Shown here: positions 36,480-48,967 of the stretch, piece after piece
Position numbering within the stretch: the stretch's first letter is position 1
How the letters are laid out: each line of letters opens with the position of its first letter
From: Dipteronia dyeriana
Lineage: Eukaryota; Streptophyta; Magnoliopsida; Sapindales; Sapindaceae
Assembly (NCBI GenBank): GCA_032871835.1
Contig: CM065295.1
Location: 70,488,687-70,552,686 of the forward strand
Reading direction: 5' to 3'
DNA: 64,000 nt
Notes under the pieces: generated by a model
What the model saw: only the letters and a program-made list of their open reading frames with translations
The model's database searches: none
Told to the model about the DNA's origin: nothing
Position numbers and translations under genes: made by a program

Positions 36480-37325
36480 TTTTGAACCCCTCTCAATTTC
36501 CTGTAATGTGTAAAAATTTAACCCATGGTTAACAAATTAATTATTTTAGAATTCAGAATTTTTTTTTTCTAATTTTACCCTTGTCTCGGTGTTTAATTTT
36601 CTTAAAATCTTAATCACCGAATCAATACCAGAAAACAGATCAACATCTCAATCATCAGATCAACACAAGGTAAAAAAAATCCAGATCAACACCAAAAACC
36701 ATCTACCAAAACCACACCAGATCAAATCTTAAACACCATATCAAAAAATAAAATAAAATAAAATCCAACACTAGAAACCATCTACCATAACCACACCCAC
36801 TTTTGCTTCACATCCACCACCACCACCACCACCCTTAAACTAAACCCAACCTCTGCCTCTCACCACCTAAAATCAACCACCACGAAATCAAACCATCCAA
36901 ACCCTGTTGCCAAACCGAAACCCAGTAACCCTTGCCGCCTCCGAACCCTAACCATCAACCCACCTCGAATCCTCACCGAAACCACTAAATCGGTTCAAAT
37001 CGAAGGAGAGATTGAAGAAGAGAGAGAGAGAGAGAGAGAAGTCGGAGAGAAAGACGAGAAGTCCATTGCCGTTCCTCACCGGTAGCCACGTGATGGTTGA
37101 CCGTGGGTGAGAAACTTAGAAACGAACGGTTGAAAGAAAGAGAATGTGAAGATATTTGTACAATAATTTTATTTTTAATTTTTTACTAATTTTTGTGACT
37201 ATTTTCTTATTAACCATGAGTTAATTTTTTAGACAGACAAGGGATGAGAGAGTTCATTACTAATTTTTGTGACCAGTTTTTTTATTAACCATGAGTTAAT
37301 TTTTTAGACAGACAAGGGAGGAGGT
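36480..37325. mobile_element. TIR-type element with 5'-UTR-like, CCA-rich core
   Basis: The left end (cccctctcaatttcctgtaa ... aacccatggttaac) pairs loosely with the right end (attaaccatgagttaattt ... gacaagggaggagg, reversed). The right end is present twice in tandem (about 37177-37250 and 37251-37322). The core 36800-37090 is accaccacc-rich then gagaga, like the 5' leader of a plant gene. No open frame of note. Similar in style to 61193-62759. Confidence 0.5.
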
Positions 37326-37636
37326 GAATAAAAATGAATTCTCTTCGTTGACCACTTTCGACATGGTGACACTGTGGCACTTGCCCCATGTTTTCTTTTT
37401 CTCAATAATCTTTTACCATTTCTTAAGATTATGGTGTTGCTTTATTAATAGTATATGGTAACGTTTGGAACTGTATAGTATAGAATTTATATTGTAGTTT
37501 CCACAATATTGGATTAAATGTAGTTTACAAATGGATGAAAAAACAAACATAAGTGATCAGTTTCTATTTTATTTTTTTCCATTATCTATGAACAAACTAA
37601 CAACCTTCTTCTCACTTCTCACACAATTTGAATTTT
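37326..37636. other. 3' flank of UGT gene 2
   Basis: Contains AATAAA on the minus strand at 37573-37568, a possible poly(A) signal about 65 bp after the stop codon. Confidence 0.5.
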
Positions 37637-39046
37637 TTAACTTTTAAGCTCACTTATGCTCTTGATAAATTCATCAAGATCTTTATCCGAGCTTCCTCCG
37701 TCCGACACCGCATCCGAGGCCGCGCCACTCAGCTTCTTAGCTTTCATTCTTTCCGGTCGTGTCCCATCAACCGACTCAGTCAACAAATGAGCTAACTCGG
37801 TTGACTCAGGTATATTGTCAGTCCCCTCGCCAACTCGGATCCCCACTTTGTGTTCATTAACCAATATATTGGCATTGGTGAACTGGTCTGCACTCTGTGG
37901 CCACGTCAGCATCACAACACCTGCCGAAATTCCTTCCAAAACTGAGTTCCAACCGCAATGTGTCAAAAACGCGCCGACTGCTTTGTGTCTCAAAATCGCA
38001 ACCTGCGGGGCCCACCCTTTGATGATGTAGCCCTTTCCGGCCACACGATCTTCGAATCCTTCCGGAAGGACATCCTCATTGCCCGCCACGTGTCCTTTGT
38101 TGGATTGACGCACGCACCATACGAAATTGACCCCTGTTTTCTCCAACGCGCCGGCTAGCGCGTCCATCTGTTTACTCGTCAGTACCTGACGACTGCCGAA
38201 ACACACGTACACAACTGAATTCTCAGGACGCGATTCGAGCCACGTCAGCACCTCCTGAGTCGGCACCGAACTGGACCCACCACGCGAGGTGGATCCCGCC
38301 ATGTCATCAAAAGCCGGCAAAACGGGCCCCACTGCCCAAACACAATTGTGGCCCATTTCTTTCTTTAAATGATCGAGATAATCTCGCTCCAACTCAGTGA
38401 ATGAGTTAAAGACGACTCCCCAACTCTTCTTATCGGCCAACATGCAGCTCCTGTAAAATTCCCAATCTGGGTGCCCTTGTTCATACATCCTATAAATATG
38501 AGAGACCTGGAACCAGGGGTAAACTGGGCAATTGGGAATTTTCGTAAACGAAACCTTGAAATTGTCGTTTTCAGGTTCATCGTTTTTGGGCAGATCAACC
38601 CACAACGAAAATGCAACCGACAAAGCAAGTGCACCGGAAGGTGAGAACACGACACGTGGCACGCCGACCTCGGAAGCCAACTGTTGGGTCCACCCGAGGA
38701 AGAAATCCGAAAGAATCGCGACTGGCGGTGAAGGGTGGGTTTTGAACCAATTGAGAAGAGCAGGGTAGTGAAGCTCACGCAATCCGTACATGAGAGTAAA
38801 AAGCCTGTCTTTCGGGGGGTTAAGTGGCGACCCTTGGGCCGGGAGGACTAGGATCCGGAGACACGGGTGGGTTGAGAGTAACGGGTCGAGTAGAGGACGG
38901 TTGTTGGGTGTGACTAAAAAGGTCACCGTTAAGCCGCGGCTGAGTAGTCGTTGGGTGAGGTCGAGGAGTGGGATTATGTGGCCAGAGGTTGGAAATGGAT
39001 ATACCAGAATATGTGGTCCGGTGGTGGTGGTGGTGGTGGCGGTCAT
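37637..39046 (-). CDS. UDP-glycosyltransferase, family 1 (UGT89-like), 469 aa
   Basis: Predicted cytosolic enzyme that transfers a sugar from a UDP-sugar to a small acceptor such as a phenolic. The single exon of 469 residues starts at the ATG at 39046-39044; the open frame goes six codons further but only to a non-ATG codon. The N-terminus has HILVYPFPTSGHIIPLLDLT with catalytic-type His23, and Asp114 in ILSDFFLGW. The PSPG box runs from Trp345 to Gln388 with HCGWNS and ends ADQ. The Thr run after Met1 comes from a ggt/acc microsatellite at 39018-39040. A TATA-like element lies near 39145. By eye about half the residues match the UGT at 5600-7045, strongest in the SDFFLGW, SPSGALALSV and PSPG regions, so they are old duplicates, now in opposite orientation. 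Substrate unknown. Confidence 0.95.
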   Translation of the reverse strand: MTATTTTTTGPHILVYPFPTSGHIIPLLDLTQRLLSRGLTVTFLVTPNNRPLLDPLLSTHPCLRILVLPAQGSPLNPPKDRLFTLMYGLRELHYPALLNWFKTHPSPPVAILSDFFLGWTQQLASEVGVPRVVFSPSGALALSVAFSLWVDLPKNDEPENDNFKVSFTKIPNCPVYPWFQVSHIYRMYEQGHPDWEFYRSCMLADKKSWGVVFNSFTELERDYLDHLKKEMGHNCVWAVGPVLPAFDDMAGSTSRGGSSSVPTQEVLTWLESRPENSVVYVCFGSRQVLTSKQMDALAGALEKTGVNFVWCVRQSNKGHVAGNEDVLPEGFEDRVAGKGYIIKGWAPQVAILRHKAVGAFLTHCGWNSVLEGISAGVVMLTWPQSADQFTNANILVNEHKVGIRVGEGTDNIPESTELAHLLTESVDGTRPERMKAKKLSGAASDAVSDGGSSDKDLDEFIKSISELKS

Positions 39047-39143
39047 CTTGAAAATTTGATACAATTAGGCGACGGCTGATTTCGTACGAGGGATGGTGTT
39101 CTGTTTTGTATTTATGAATTGTAAATGAGCACAAAAGTTATTC

Positions 39144-39151
39144 ATTTATAG
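39144..39151 (-). promoter_or_regulatory. TATA box of UGT gene 2
   Basis: Minus-strand ctataaatg lies about 100 bp before the ATG at 39046, a normal distance for a plant promoter with a leader of about 70 bases. Confidence 0.5.
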
Positions 39152-39445
39152 CTTCTTTGAAAAGTTGAAAAAGAATAATCACCGATTCACACCAAACACT
39201 ACGTCACGCGTTATGTCATGTTTCATAGTTTTTGACTTTTTACTTGTTCCTCAATTCTCGTTAAAAAAAAAAAATCAAAGTTAAAACTTAAAAGCAAGTA
39301 GATCTATAGATATTCGATGCTTTCTTTTAACATTTAGAAATTTCATTTGTGGTTCAAAATAAAGAAGGAATTTTATTTATATTAATAAAAAGTAATTTCT
39401 TTTAACAATAATGTTACTTTTTCAAAATTGGTGACTAAACGATCA
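39152..39445. other. Upstream flank of UGT gene 2
   Basis: AT-rich DNA with a minus-strand motif accctgac-free promoter region; I see no defined regulatory site beyond the TATA box. Confidence 0.35.
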
Positions 39446-39665
39446 GGAATATTACTTTATCTAAATCTGATACCTAAATGATGTGGTAATACTTCAGTCT
39501 ATTCATTTAAATTGGAATAGATTTGTATGAATTAAATGAATGAATTAGATTATTACCACATCATTTGGGTATCAAATTTGGATAAAGTAATATTACTCAT
39601 AAATGAGAATTAAAGCGTTGTCACATCATTTGGACATCAAATCTGGGTAAAGTAGTATTACTCTT
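39446..39665. mobile_element. Palindromic MITE, family 'gagtaatactacttt', copy 2 with duplicated right end
   Basis: Left arm aatattactttatctaaatctgatacctaaatgatgtgg pairs with ccacatcatttgggtatcaaatttggataaagtaatatt. The right arm is followed at 39609-39664 by a second right-arm copy ending gtaaagtagtattactc. Related to 8545-8715. Confidence 0.75.
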
Positions 39666-39772
39666 GCTTCAATCGAAAAAAAAGTGTATTAAGAAAAAAT
39701 GGGTTAACCATGTAAATGTCAGATTATGTTGTAAAAATATAACTTTTAGGATTATAAAAAAGAGTAGTGTTA

Positions 39773-40692
39773 GGGTCCGTTATGTAAGTGTTTTTTCGAA
39801 AATGAAAATGAAAATGAAAACAGTATTTTTTGTTTCATTTTCGAATTCTTAAAACGCGTCTAGTAGCAAATACTGAAAGCTGTAATTTGAAAATGAAAAC
39901 GGAAAAAACGCGTCTGGTAGGTTAACCGAAAACTATCAAAAATTGAAATATCAATTTTAGTATTTTGTTTAATATTATTACAACTGTAACCAAATTGATT
40001 AAATAATTAACCAATATAATTTTTGTATTGTAATTTTTATATTAAACAAAAATAACACATAAAAAATTAATTCAAAAAAACATATCAAAAAAATGAATTA
40101 ATCAAAACAAAACTCTTAAATTATAAATAAATAATTATAATATATACATATATATTATTATATAATAAAAATATAATTGTATTATAATAATATATATATT
40201 ATTTTAAAAAATATGAAATATTATAATATTTTTATATATAATAATACATTATTACCTATATAAATATATAATATTTGATATTATATATATATATATATCA
40301 TAATATATATTTTTTATAATATATAAGATATATATTAATATTCTATAATATTCTATATTATAATATATATATATATATATATAAGAGGGGTGCTTTGTTA
40401 ATTTAAAAATTTTGTTCCTTCTTGTTATAGTCACATTAAACGTATAATAGTACAATTAATAGTTTAAAATTTTTTTTAATATAAAAAAAGTGAAAAGTGA
40501 AAAATGAAATGAAAAACAAAAACGAAAAACGAAAAACAAGTATTTTGTGTTTTTCAAATCTTTCATTTTTAACACTGGTTTTTTTTTTTCTTTTTGAAAA
40601 TAAAATGAAAAACGGTTAACGAACGCGTTTTCGAAATCGTATTTGAAAAATAAAAACGAAAACGGACTGAAAAACAGCTGCAGGACATGGCC
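39773..40692. mobile_element. Tourist-like element with TTA target site, 920 bp
   Basis: Left end GGGTCCGTTATGTAAGTG, right end reversed GGCCATGTCCTGCAGCTG, flanked by TTA (39770-39772 and 40693-40695). Subterminal arms consist of gaaaatgaaaatg and its complement with acgcgtctgg / aacgcgttttcg words. The centre is a dense (TA)n-type region, 40140-40385. A fragment of the family is near 60670-60860. Confidence 0.65.
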
Positions 40693-40918
40693 TTAGGTTT
40701 CTTTTTTTTTTCCCAAATTCCTTTTAAAATAGTTTTTAGACATGAGGTGTCAACATTATATTACTTACCATATAATATCATGATTTGTAAGATGTTGACG
40801 TTTCACATTTCAATATTATTTAGAAAGAAATTTTAAAAAATAAAAATAAATTAAGAAGTCTAACATTACTCTTATAAAAATATTATAAATAAACTTATAG
40901 ATTGCTTCATTTTATTGT

Positions 40919-40949
<31 letters not shown>

Positions 40950-41461
40950 CTAAATATATTACCCCGAAAAAAAAAGCTATAATCGAAGAAAATTGATATA
41001 AAGCATCAATACGGAAAAAAAAAAAACAAGAGAGAATATTGACGATGAAACAATGAGTGCATGTAGTATAATATTTTAGAGGTGGGCACAATCAACTCCT
41101 ATAGAATCCATTAAACAGGTTTGTGATCATAAATTCTGAAATCTATAGGATTATATCAAATTTTGGATTTTCATAGTAAGTGAGTGACGATAATTGTATT
41201 CCTCTAAAATGGTATGTACGCTTCAGTTTTTTTTTTTTTTACAAAATCCCAATATTACCCTTAAATTAAATTACTAATATTTTAATTAAAAATCAATAAT
41301 AATTGTTATAACTATTTTACAATTTCAATTTTCAAATGGTTTACTAACTAAACGAAATGAATAAAAAAAGAAGGAAGCAAATAAAATAATAATATATAAA
41401 TATAACAAAGACAAAAACAAACAAAAATCCAAACCAATAAGTGGGAGAACCAGTAGGTTTA
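40693..41461. other. AT-rich intergenic with (TA)n at 40922-40949
   Basis: No gene signal. 41080-41230 carries tcctatagaatccatt / tgaaatctataggattatat-like inverted phrases that may be another MITE fragment. Confidence 0.4.
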
Positions 41462-42396
41462 GTCCCCGTTTGATATTGTTTTTGAGAAGTTAAAATCTGA
41501 TTATTTAATAATTTTGATATAACAAAATATTTGGTAAAATTTTTAAAAGTGATTATTTAAGAATCTGGATTGATTTGACAACGATTTTAAGAAGCATGTA
41601 AGGGTTACTTTTGTAAAGTAATTGGTATAAAACGTTGTTTGATTTAATGAATCTTTTTAAATACTAAATTATCTCTATTGACTTAACACAAATACAAATA
41701 TATCTTATATTTAATTCAATATGAGTTAATTTTATTTGTTTATTATTGATTAATTATAAGATTAATGAAAAGATTTTTAAAACAATTTGTTCGTCTTCTC
41801 AACCCAATTCTGGAACAAACAACATCCAAACTTAGAACTTATAACAAAACCCTAAAACTCATCTTTTTCGCAATTCACTTCTTCTTCTCTACCATTTTTA
41901 TTCTTTACCATCACAAACTCACCCAAAAATACAATCAATAAAAATTATATAAAAAAAAGATGATAAAGATTGAAGTGTTGTAAGTACATATATCTGTATG
42001 TCAAGTAAAAAAAATAATCAAAGAATATTGTAGTGAAAAGAAAATAAAGGAGTAAAGGAAGATGTATCCAATTTTTTATATTTTTTTATTTTTTTAGATT
42101 TGGTGCTATCAAACCTTAGATTTTTCGGTTGCCATGAGAGTTTGAGATTGAAAGATGTGAAAAGAAAATTTTTGTTTCGCTTGACATTTCAATTTCATAT
42201 ATATTTTAGTCATTATGTAAAATCACAACAATTAAAGGTAAAATTTACTAAACGCATGAATACTGCTTTTTTATTCACAGCAATTTCAACGGTAATATTA
42301 ACCAAACAATTATCTGATTAACTTCATAACACATTATTTCTTCAACACAATTAACGGTGATTATTTTAAATGCTACAGCAATATCAAACCGGCCCT
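41462..42396. mobile_element. PIF-Harbinger-type MITE, 935 bp
   Basis: Left end GTCCCCGTTTGATATTG, right end reversed GGGCCGGTTTGATATTG, flanked by TTA (41459-41461 and 42397-42399). Internal short frames do not resemble transposase. A relative ends at about 54310. Confidence 0.8.
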
Positions 42397-42935
42397 TAGC
42401 GCCTTAACCAACTTCTAAGCCTAAAAATTAAGATTAATGCATTGATAGTTTGTTTTTTCATTTAAAATCTGAACCGCTCTTAACTTAATTAAAGTCTGAA
42501 AAGTGTCTTAAATTCAAATTTGGAAAACATGTTAGTTTTTTATTTTTGAAGTCTGAATGTCTGTATCAAAAAACTAATAAAAAGACACTTATACCCTTAA
42601 CAATTCATATATTTTTTGAAAGAATAAATTTGATATATTTATATTTAAAATAAAGTTAATAAAATTATCATTAAAAATAACAATAAAATGTAGGGAGCAA
42701 AAGTGTCCTACTGAGGCTTGAAATATAAAAATGAAAAATAAAATTCGAAGACGAACGTTGTTTGTCTTCCGAATCATCAAAAAAAAAAAAAATTGTCATA
42801 CGACTCATACACCAGGATGCATGTTGAAGTATTTTTTTAAAAGTTCATTCTCAGGGATCGATGGAATATTAGTTAAAACTAATTACTTTAGTGTAAAATT
42901 TAATCTAAGTGTATGAAAATTAAACTGAATCAAGT
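42397..42935. other. MITE-like fragments, no gene
   Basis: 42440-42590 has ttaaaatctgaacc / aagtctgaatgtctg phrases similar in style to the element at 51444-52390, probably an eroded relative. Confidence 0.35.
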
Positions 42936-43789
42936 TTCTCACGTTGGATTGCTAAATTAAAATGTCTCAAAGGAAATCTCCTAATTATTTCTCGAACTAC
43001 AGCTAGAATCAATTGAAAGTGAATATGGATGCTAGGGAATCAATAGAATCAAGTGATGAACAATTGAGTATTATCAATTATTTGACCTCATTAATGCTTA
43101 ATTATCCATGTTAGGACTAAACATTTTCTTTAGTACGATAGAAATGAATAACCTTAAACCAAAACTCCTCTATGGCATTTAGTAAGAGTTTTGGAAAACA
43201 TATAATTTAAACACAAAGATTTATAAATGCCAAAATCAATTCAAAGTGGGATTCTCTTCATTAAATCCTTACCACTCAATTAGAGCATGATTCAATAAAG
43301 CATGGCATTTTCTTAATTAAATCCTCAAATAATTTTCTCATCCAATTTGAAATAAAGAGTGATATTCAATTTAATAACAAACTGAGATTGAAAACAGTTA
43401 AAACTTGACTGAAACTAACTTGAATAAATATTTTAAAGATAAGTCATTGACAACACCCAATATTCATGTCATCCTCACATTGATCCCCTAGAATGGGATT
43501 TAGTTACACATGGCTACAAGAAATAAACAAGAAGAGCTAATAAAGAAAGAACCCATATTGATCAGGTAGAGATTCTTCAATCTTCAAGTCTTCTTCTTCA
43601 TATGATATCGAGTGTGTAGAATGGAATTGAATTATGGTGATGGAGGTTGTCTTGTGAAAGTATGGTTTATGATTGAGAGTTGTTGTAGAGGTCTGGCTTT
43701 AAAATAAAATATGAAGTATTTATATATTTTTTTCACCGGATTAGGGCTTCACGCTTTCCTAGGAAAAGAGAGTAATCGCATGACCGCTG
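42936..43789 (-). mobile_element. Gypsy-like noncoding region, left part
   Basis: Continuous in style with 45970-47060 and separated from it only by solo-LTR-like unit C. The text with atatccatgttaggactaaac, cacgctttcctagg and the CG-rich junction resembles the long untranslated region of Athila/Tat-type Gypsy elements. Low-confidence class call. Confidence 0.4.
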
Positions 43790-45969
43790 TTTTGGAACCT
43801 CATTCACCGATCACGTAACGGAAGTGAGTTTAAATTTTTTTTATATAGATCATAATCTGGAACCAGTGAACTTGAGATCGTAATTATTTTCGAAACTTAT
43901 ACATACAATATGTATGCATAGAAAATTATAATCAATATAATCGGAAGAAGAAAATCTTACCAACGTTTGGAGGCTCATTCACTTTACGATATACTCCTGT
44001 CTGAACCAATCTTATCAACGTTTGGAGGTTCCTTCACTTTACGATGTGTTCTTGTCTGAATCATTCGATCTTCCTCGCTATCTCTCGGGATTGGTAACTG
44101 CGTGTGGACACGTCACTGCCTTAGAAACTTGAACGAGGGATTTAGAGAGAATTGAATAAACTCTTTCTTCTATTTTTTCCATACAACTCTTGCGGACAAC
44201 TTTTCTTAATTGATATAGACACTTGCACATTTTCACTGATAACTATTTTAATATCAAACAACACTTGCAGTGATATCTCTTTTCATATCAATATTAATTC
44301 ACGCAGATAATGAATACCAATTGCATCCCATACAAAACCATTGACTAATGCATTTCGATTAGGTAAGGTTGTATATTGGTCTCATGCCAAAAACAATTTG
44401 CATCTTATGTTGCATTTATATGTGTTTGTCTTTGACTGATTCACTCACATACAAGTTTGCATCCTACGCAAACACTGTATGTCTTCTTATCAAAAATTCA
44501 AACACCACAATTTGCATTAAATACAAATTGAATAGCTGACGGTGCGTGTCATGTGATTCTCTTTCTTATGTTGATTGTATTTATCTTATCTTAAATATTT
44601 AAATATATATATATATATTTATAAAACTAATCTATATCTTTAAAGATATTAATAGTTTATTTTGAATTCAAACTCTTTAAATTGAAAATTACTTAATTAA
44701 TTTAATAAAAATAAAATAATAAAATTATTTTATCTTTAAAAATTAAATATCAATCAACACCCTTCAACTAATGATTAATTACATAATTAAATAATCTAAT
44801 TATTTAATTAACATAATCATTATTATTAATTAATTAAATAATTTCATTATTCAATTAATTCCTGAATAAATACGTATCACTTTCATAACACAATTAATTG
44901 GACAATCAAATTAATTAACCGTGACCCTTGCTACCTAAATCGATCGGTCTAGTAAGGGGACCTAATGGACACACAGTATTTTGAGCTTCAATAATCCTTA
45001 GAATTATTAATTAAACTCTTTAATTAATATCCTTGATTATTAACTCCGGTGTTATTCCACTAAAAACCCGAAGCTGTACTCTCTCAACTACAAACGCTTT
45101 TACATAAACCGATACAACTCGGTGTCCATCGATATATCTATTACACATGGTGTGATCCTCCACAGTAATTCATAATTAGAGCTGGGTCATAATGTTTGTT
45201 ATACCCCTCTAATTATATATATCCTTTAAGTACCATTGATTCTATAATGAAAAATAGATTCTATAATGAACAATAAATCATATTTCCTCACGAAACTAGG
45301 AGAGCACTTATATTGTTCAAGTCCCGAATCAACCCTTAAGGGAACTACCAATTACTTCTCACAAGAATGAATTGATTCCACTATTATGTACAAACCTTTC
45401 CAGCCACAAGTCAAACCGCAATCTCAACATACAGAGTATATTGATCAGGAAATGCATCCGACCTCACCCATGGTATATAAAAGACTACGATCTAACTTGA
45501 AGGAGTCGATAAGACACTTAGGATTAAGATCACCCATATATAGTCATCATTAGTTGATATATATGAATCTCATCAGTAAACAGATCTTAGTGAGAGATTC
45601 ATATAGATCATGGCCCAGTCCTATATGATCACATCATACAAGGTGGCTCCATTTTCATATCTCCATATGAATGATTCAGGATAGAATCATCGTACATTAC
45701 GGAATGAACCGTAACTATATATTAACCACAAATAAAATACCCAGCTTTATTTGCTATTTATGGACTCTTTAGATTGCACGTCTCTTACTGTATCCATATG
45801 TATATGACACTCATATACACAGTTCGAGATTACATCCGGCAATCTTGGATGTTAAATATATGTACAAGTTATAAAATAAGCAATACAATAAGAATGAATT
45901 GAACTTTTCTTTTTTATTTATTTCGTAAATCCATTTACAAATTACATCTTTAAGGCATAAACCCCAACA
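43790..45969 (-). mobile_element. Solo-LTR-like unit C, 2180 bp, same family as unit A
   Basis: On the minus strand it begins TGTTGGGGTTTATGCC at 45969 and ends GGTTCCAAAA at 43790, a decayed form of the unit A end. It is flanked by the perfect 5-bp duplication CGCTG (43785-43789 and 45970-45974). Its whole length aligns with 19784-21891, including aagattgccggatgtaatct, atgattcaggatagaatcat and gatagcgaggaagatcga. A local duplication of about 60 bp (ttggagg.tc.ttcactttacgat, near 43970-44045) makes it longer than A. Confidence 0.85.
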
Positions 45970-47060
45970 CGCTGCATGTGCAGCGACCTAGACACTTGCA
46001 CGTGCCACGGTTCTATCGAGCGGTGACTCTCTGGAAACTTTTACGGTATGTACCGCAGTTTGACCATATGCATGTGCAACGGTCTATACCGCAACGAATA
46101 ATTTGAGTTATCTGGAATGTACTGCTAGATAGACCACGGTTGAGGATCTTGCATTAATAGCGACCTACATTACGGTTGTTGACATTTTTGCCCTTTCCTT
46201 TTTTTTCCTCATTTTTCTTAATAATATCTTCCAAGCACCTTCTCCAGAGATAACAACCAGCACAACTCACAAAACCTTTTAAAAACACCTAAAATACTCG
46301 AGAAACAAGATTATTATATAGGAAATAGGGGTGAAAAACTTTTAAAAAAGTAGACCGATCAATTACCCACAAACCTATCTTTTACTAGTCCTCGAGCAAA
46401 AACCTAAAAGATAAAACAAGAAAAAAGAAGTGAGAAATTGTAATAAAAAACTCAGCTACAATGTTAAAAAAAAAACTAACTAAGCCACTTTCATAGGGAA
46501 TACGACAACATTAAGCGAATGCTACAAGCTTTTAAACATGTAGGTGTCCCTAGTAGGAAGAGTTTTGTCTCTTTAGAGTTTAAAGCTACGACACCCACAA
46601 ACGTATGATGCAAAAGACCAATTAACCAAGATACAATCAATGAAAACTGTATCGAAACTATGTATGCCAAAGCCACTAAGTAAAGACTAAAATAAAGTCA
46701 TATATTTGAATACATTATATAGTTTGTTTTCATGAAAAATCCAAACTCAAGATACTTTAGTTTCAAAAACACATTCATTGAATGCCATATATATATAATC
46801 ACCTAGACTCTAATCCTTACTGATGTCTCTCAAATTCACTAAGAACCTAGGGAAATACACTCATCAAGCATAAGAAAATAGAATTTATGTATAAGAAATT
46901 TCAAGTTATTATTGCATTTGAATATATATAAGAAAGAATGCTTGAATGAATACAAAAGATCTTATGAAAAGAATTAGAAAATATGAATAAGATAAACACA
47001 TGATTCATCATTACTTTTATAGCAAGGATAACAAATGGATTAGTTAGACTTTATTCAAAC
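45970..47060 (-). mobile_element. Gypsy-like noncoding region, right part, with GC-rich block 3 at 45975-46160
   Basis: The GC-rich block repeats gcatgtgcagcgac, gcacgtgccacgg and cggtctataccgca words. At 46385-46400 the minus strand reads ttgctcgaggactag, a phrase common in the untranslated region of Athila/Tat-type Gypsy elements. No coding domain until 47470. Confidence 0.45.
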
Positions 47061-47071
47061 CTGTAATGGGG

Positions 47072-47470
47072 TCATTGGGTGAAGGTTAAGAACAAATCGG
47101 GAAAGTAATTCAAAAACCTAGAATCATACCAAGAGATTTCTTCAATTGTCTTAAAAATTTTGCACGTCTCTTCATACTTCAACATTTTTGAAGTATCCAA
47201 GTCTTCATAATTCACATTTTTGACGTAGTAGATTTGAGACTGCTTATTTTCTTCTTCTCGGACTAACACGACACTTACTGTAGTGTTTGAGATTGCTAGG
47301 TATACAAACAATGTTTCATTTTCTCTAGGCATCACCAATAATGATGGAGATGTCATGTATTGTTTGAGTTGTTGTAATGTTTTTTCTCACTCTTCATTCC
47401 CATCGAACTCCTTGTTTTTCTAGAATGTGAAAAAATAAGGGCAGTATTCAGATGATTTGGAAATGAATCA
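47072..47470 (-). pseudogene. Gypsy (Tat-like) RNase H fragment
   Basis: Minus-strand translation LTSPSLL-like then PRENETLFVYLAISNTTVSVVLVREEE matches the start of the RNase H domain of Tat-type Gypsy polyproteins. It is preceded, across frame breaks, by SKSSEYCPYFF, corresponding to the usual end of RT. No active site set is complete. Confidence 0.8.
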
Positions 47471-47589
47471 ACTCAACACTGTTGTAAGTTCCTCGGTTTT
47501 TTGATTGGCATATTTCGTTGACAACCACATTTTTAGATCAATATTGTAAGGGTAGTTTAGGGCTTCAAGCATCAAAGGTAAAATCACAC

Positions 47590-48965
47590 TCAACTTCATT
47601 GAAGAGATTTAGTGCACACACTCACACTCATGCATTTTATTTTTAATTATCTTGTTTGTATGCTTATTTGTCATTTTGTGTGCCTCGTGTGTCTTATTTT
47701 TATTCAGTGATTCAATGTATGATTTTGCTTTAAAAAGAGGATTTTTTCCTCTAGACCGCTCTATGTACAGTGCCCCCACCGCGGCCTGTACAACGGTGTT
47801 TGGCAGAGGATGCACGCTGTGTATACCGCGGTCTGTGCGTGTTGCCTACGTCGCGACCTCCCAAGCGGAGTTTCACAGAGGATGCATGCTGTCCAGATCG
47901 CGGTCCGTGCACGCTGCATGCACAACGGCCTACAGAGCAACGTTATCCAGACGATGCACCGCTCTCTGTGCCGCGGTCTGGACACTTGCCTGGACAGCGG
48001 TACAGACAGCGGTCCTGACTCGTTTTGGTTGCCTTTCACCCAAAACGACGCAGTTTCACATTAGGCTTCATATATATACATCATATTCTTCCCAACTCAT
48101 TTTTGAGAGCTTTCAAACCTATTTTTGAGAGTGAGATATTGTTCTTTAGAGAGAGAAGCTCCAAGAAGCCATTTTTACTCAACCCAACATCATCTCATGA
48201 TCATCTAGTTTCATTCTAGGATCATTCAAGCATGAATCATCATCATCTTCTTGACTAGGTAACTTCTACATGCTCTAGACTTCATAGTTTCAATACAAAG
48301 ACATGTATGCCTAGGGTTTTAGTCTTTATTTCATATTAAATGCTTTGTTGAATGTTTAATTGCTTTTATGATATGTTTGTGTATTGATTGTTGGTTGATA
48401 TGCATTAATTTGTGATAGCTAGCATTTAGGACGATTTTGCCCTTCTAGCTAATTCTTCTTACCTTTGCATTTAGAACATTGATATCTAGGATTTGTTTTA
48501 ATTGTCATTATTAATCCAAGATAAGCATAAATGTATTGACCTATCATTTTTGCATATTGAATATTCTTGCATATTCACTTAGGTTGCCATTATCTCTTCA
48601 TTGTTGTTTTAGCTTGTGGCTAAGTGGTTAGTGCACAAGGCTAGTGATCCAAAATCGCTATTAAGGCTCGTTGGGTAGAGTGAAAGGGTTAGTAACTGGA
48701 GGGTTAAAAGGGAGGTCAACGTAGGTTGTAAACTTTTACTCAATAGTGGATTTTGAGGATCGAGGGTGGCGATCTAAATAGCTCATGGTTTTTCCCATTT
48801 GGAGGGTTTCCACGTATATTTTCCTTGTTGTTATTGTTTTATATTTGTTGTCATTTAATTGAGCATTTAAGTAGAATAGGGTAAAATTGTTAATATTGAT
48901 TAATTCGTAAAAATGGTAATCTATCGAATTAAAACCTATTCACCCCTCCAGGTTATAGATACACA
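47590..48965 (+). mobile_element. Long Copia-like LTR fragment with GC-rich block 4
   Basis: Plus-strand text runs from gtgcacacactcacactcat through the GC-rich island at 47755-48060 (tataccgcggtctgtgcg and related words) to a typical tail aaacctattcacccctccaggtt near 48940. The tail phrase resembles ends of long Copia (SIRE-type) LTRs. It separates the Gypsy RT piece (48968) from the RNase H piece (47470). Target duplications are not clear. Confidence 0.5.
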
Positions 48966-48967
48966 TT

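Noticed and set aside
47652..48219. 158-codon plus-strand frame (Cys/Arg/Thr-rich) and overlapping frames
   Set aside because: The frames run through a GC-rich quasi-repetitive block of an LTR-like region; several frames on both strands are open at once.
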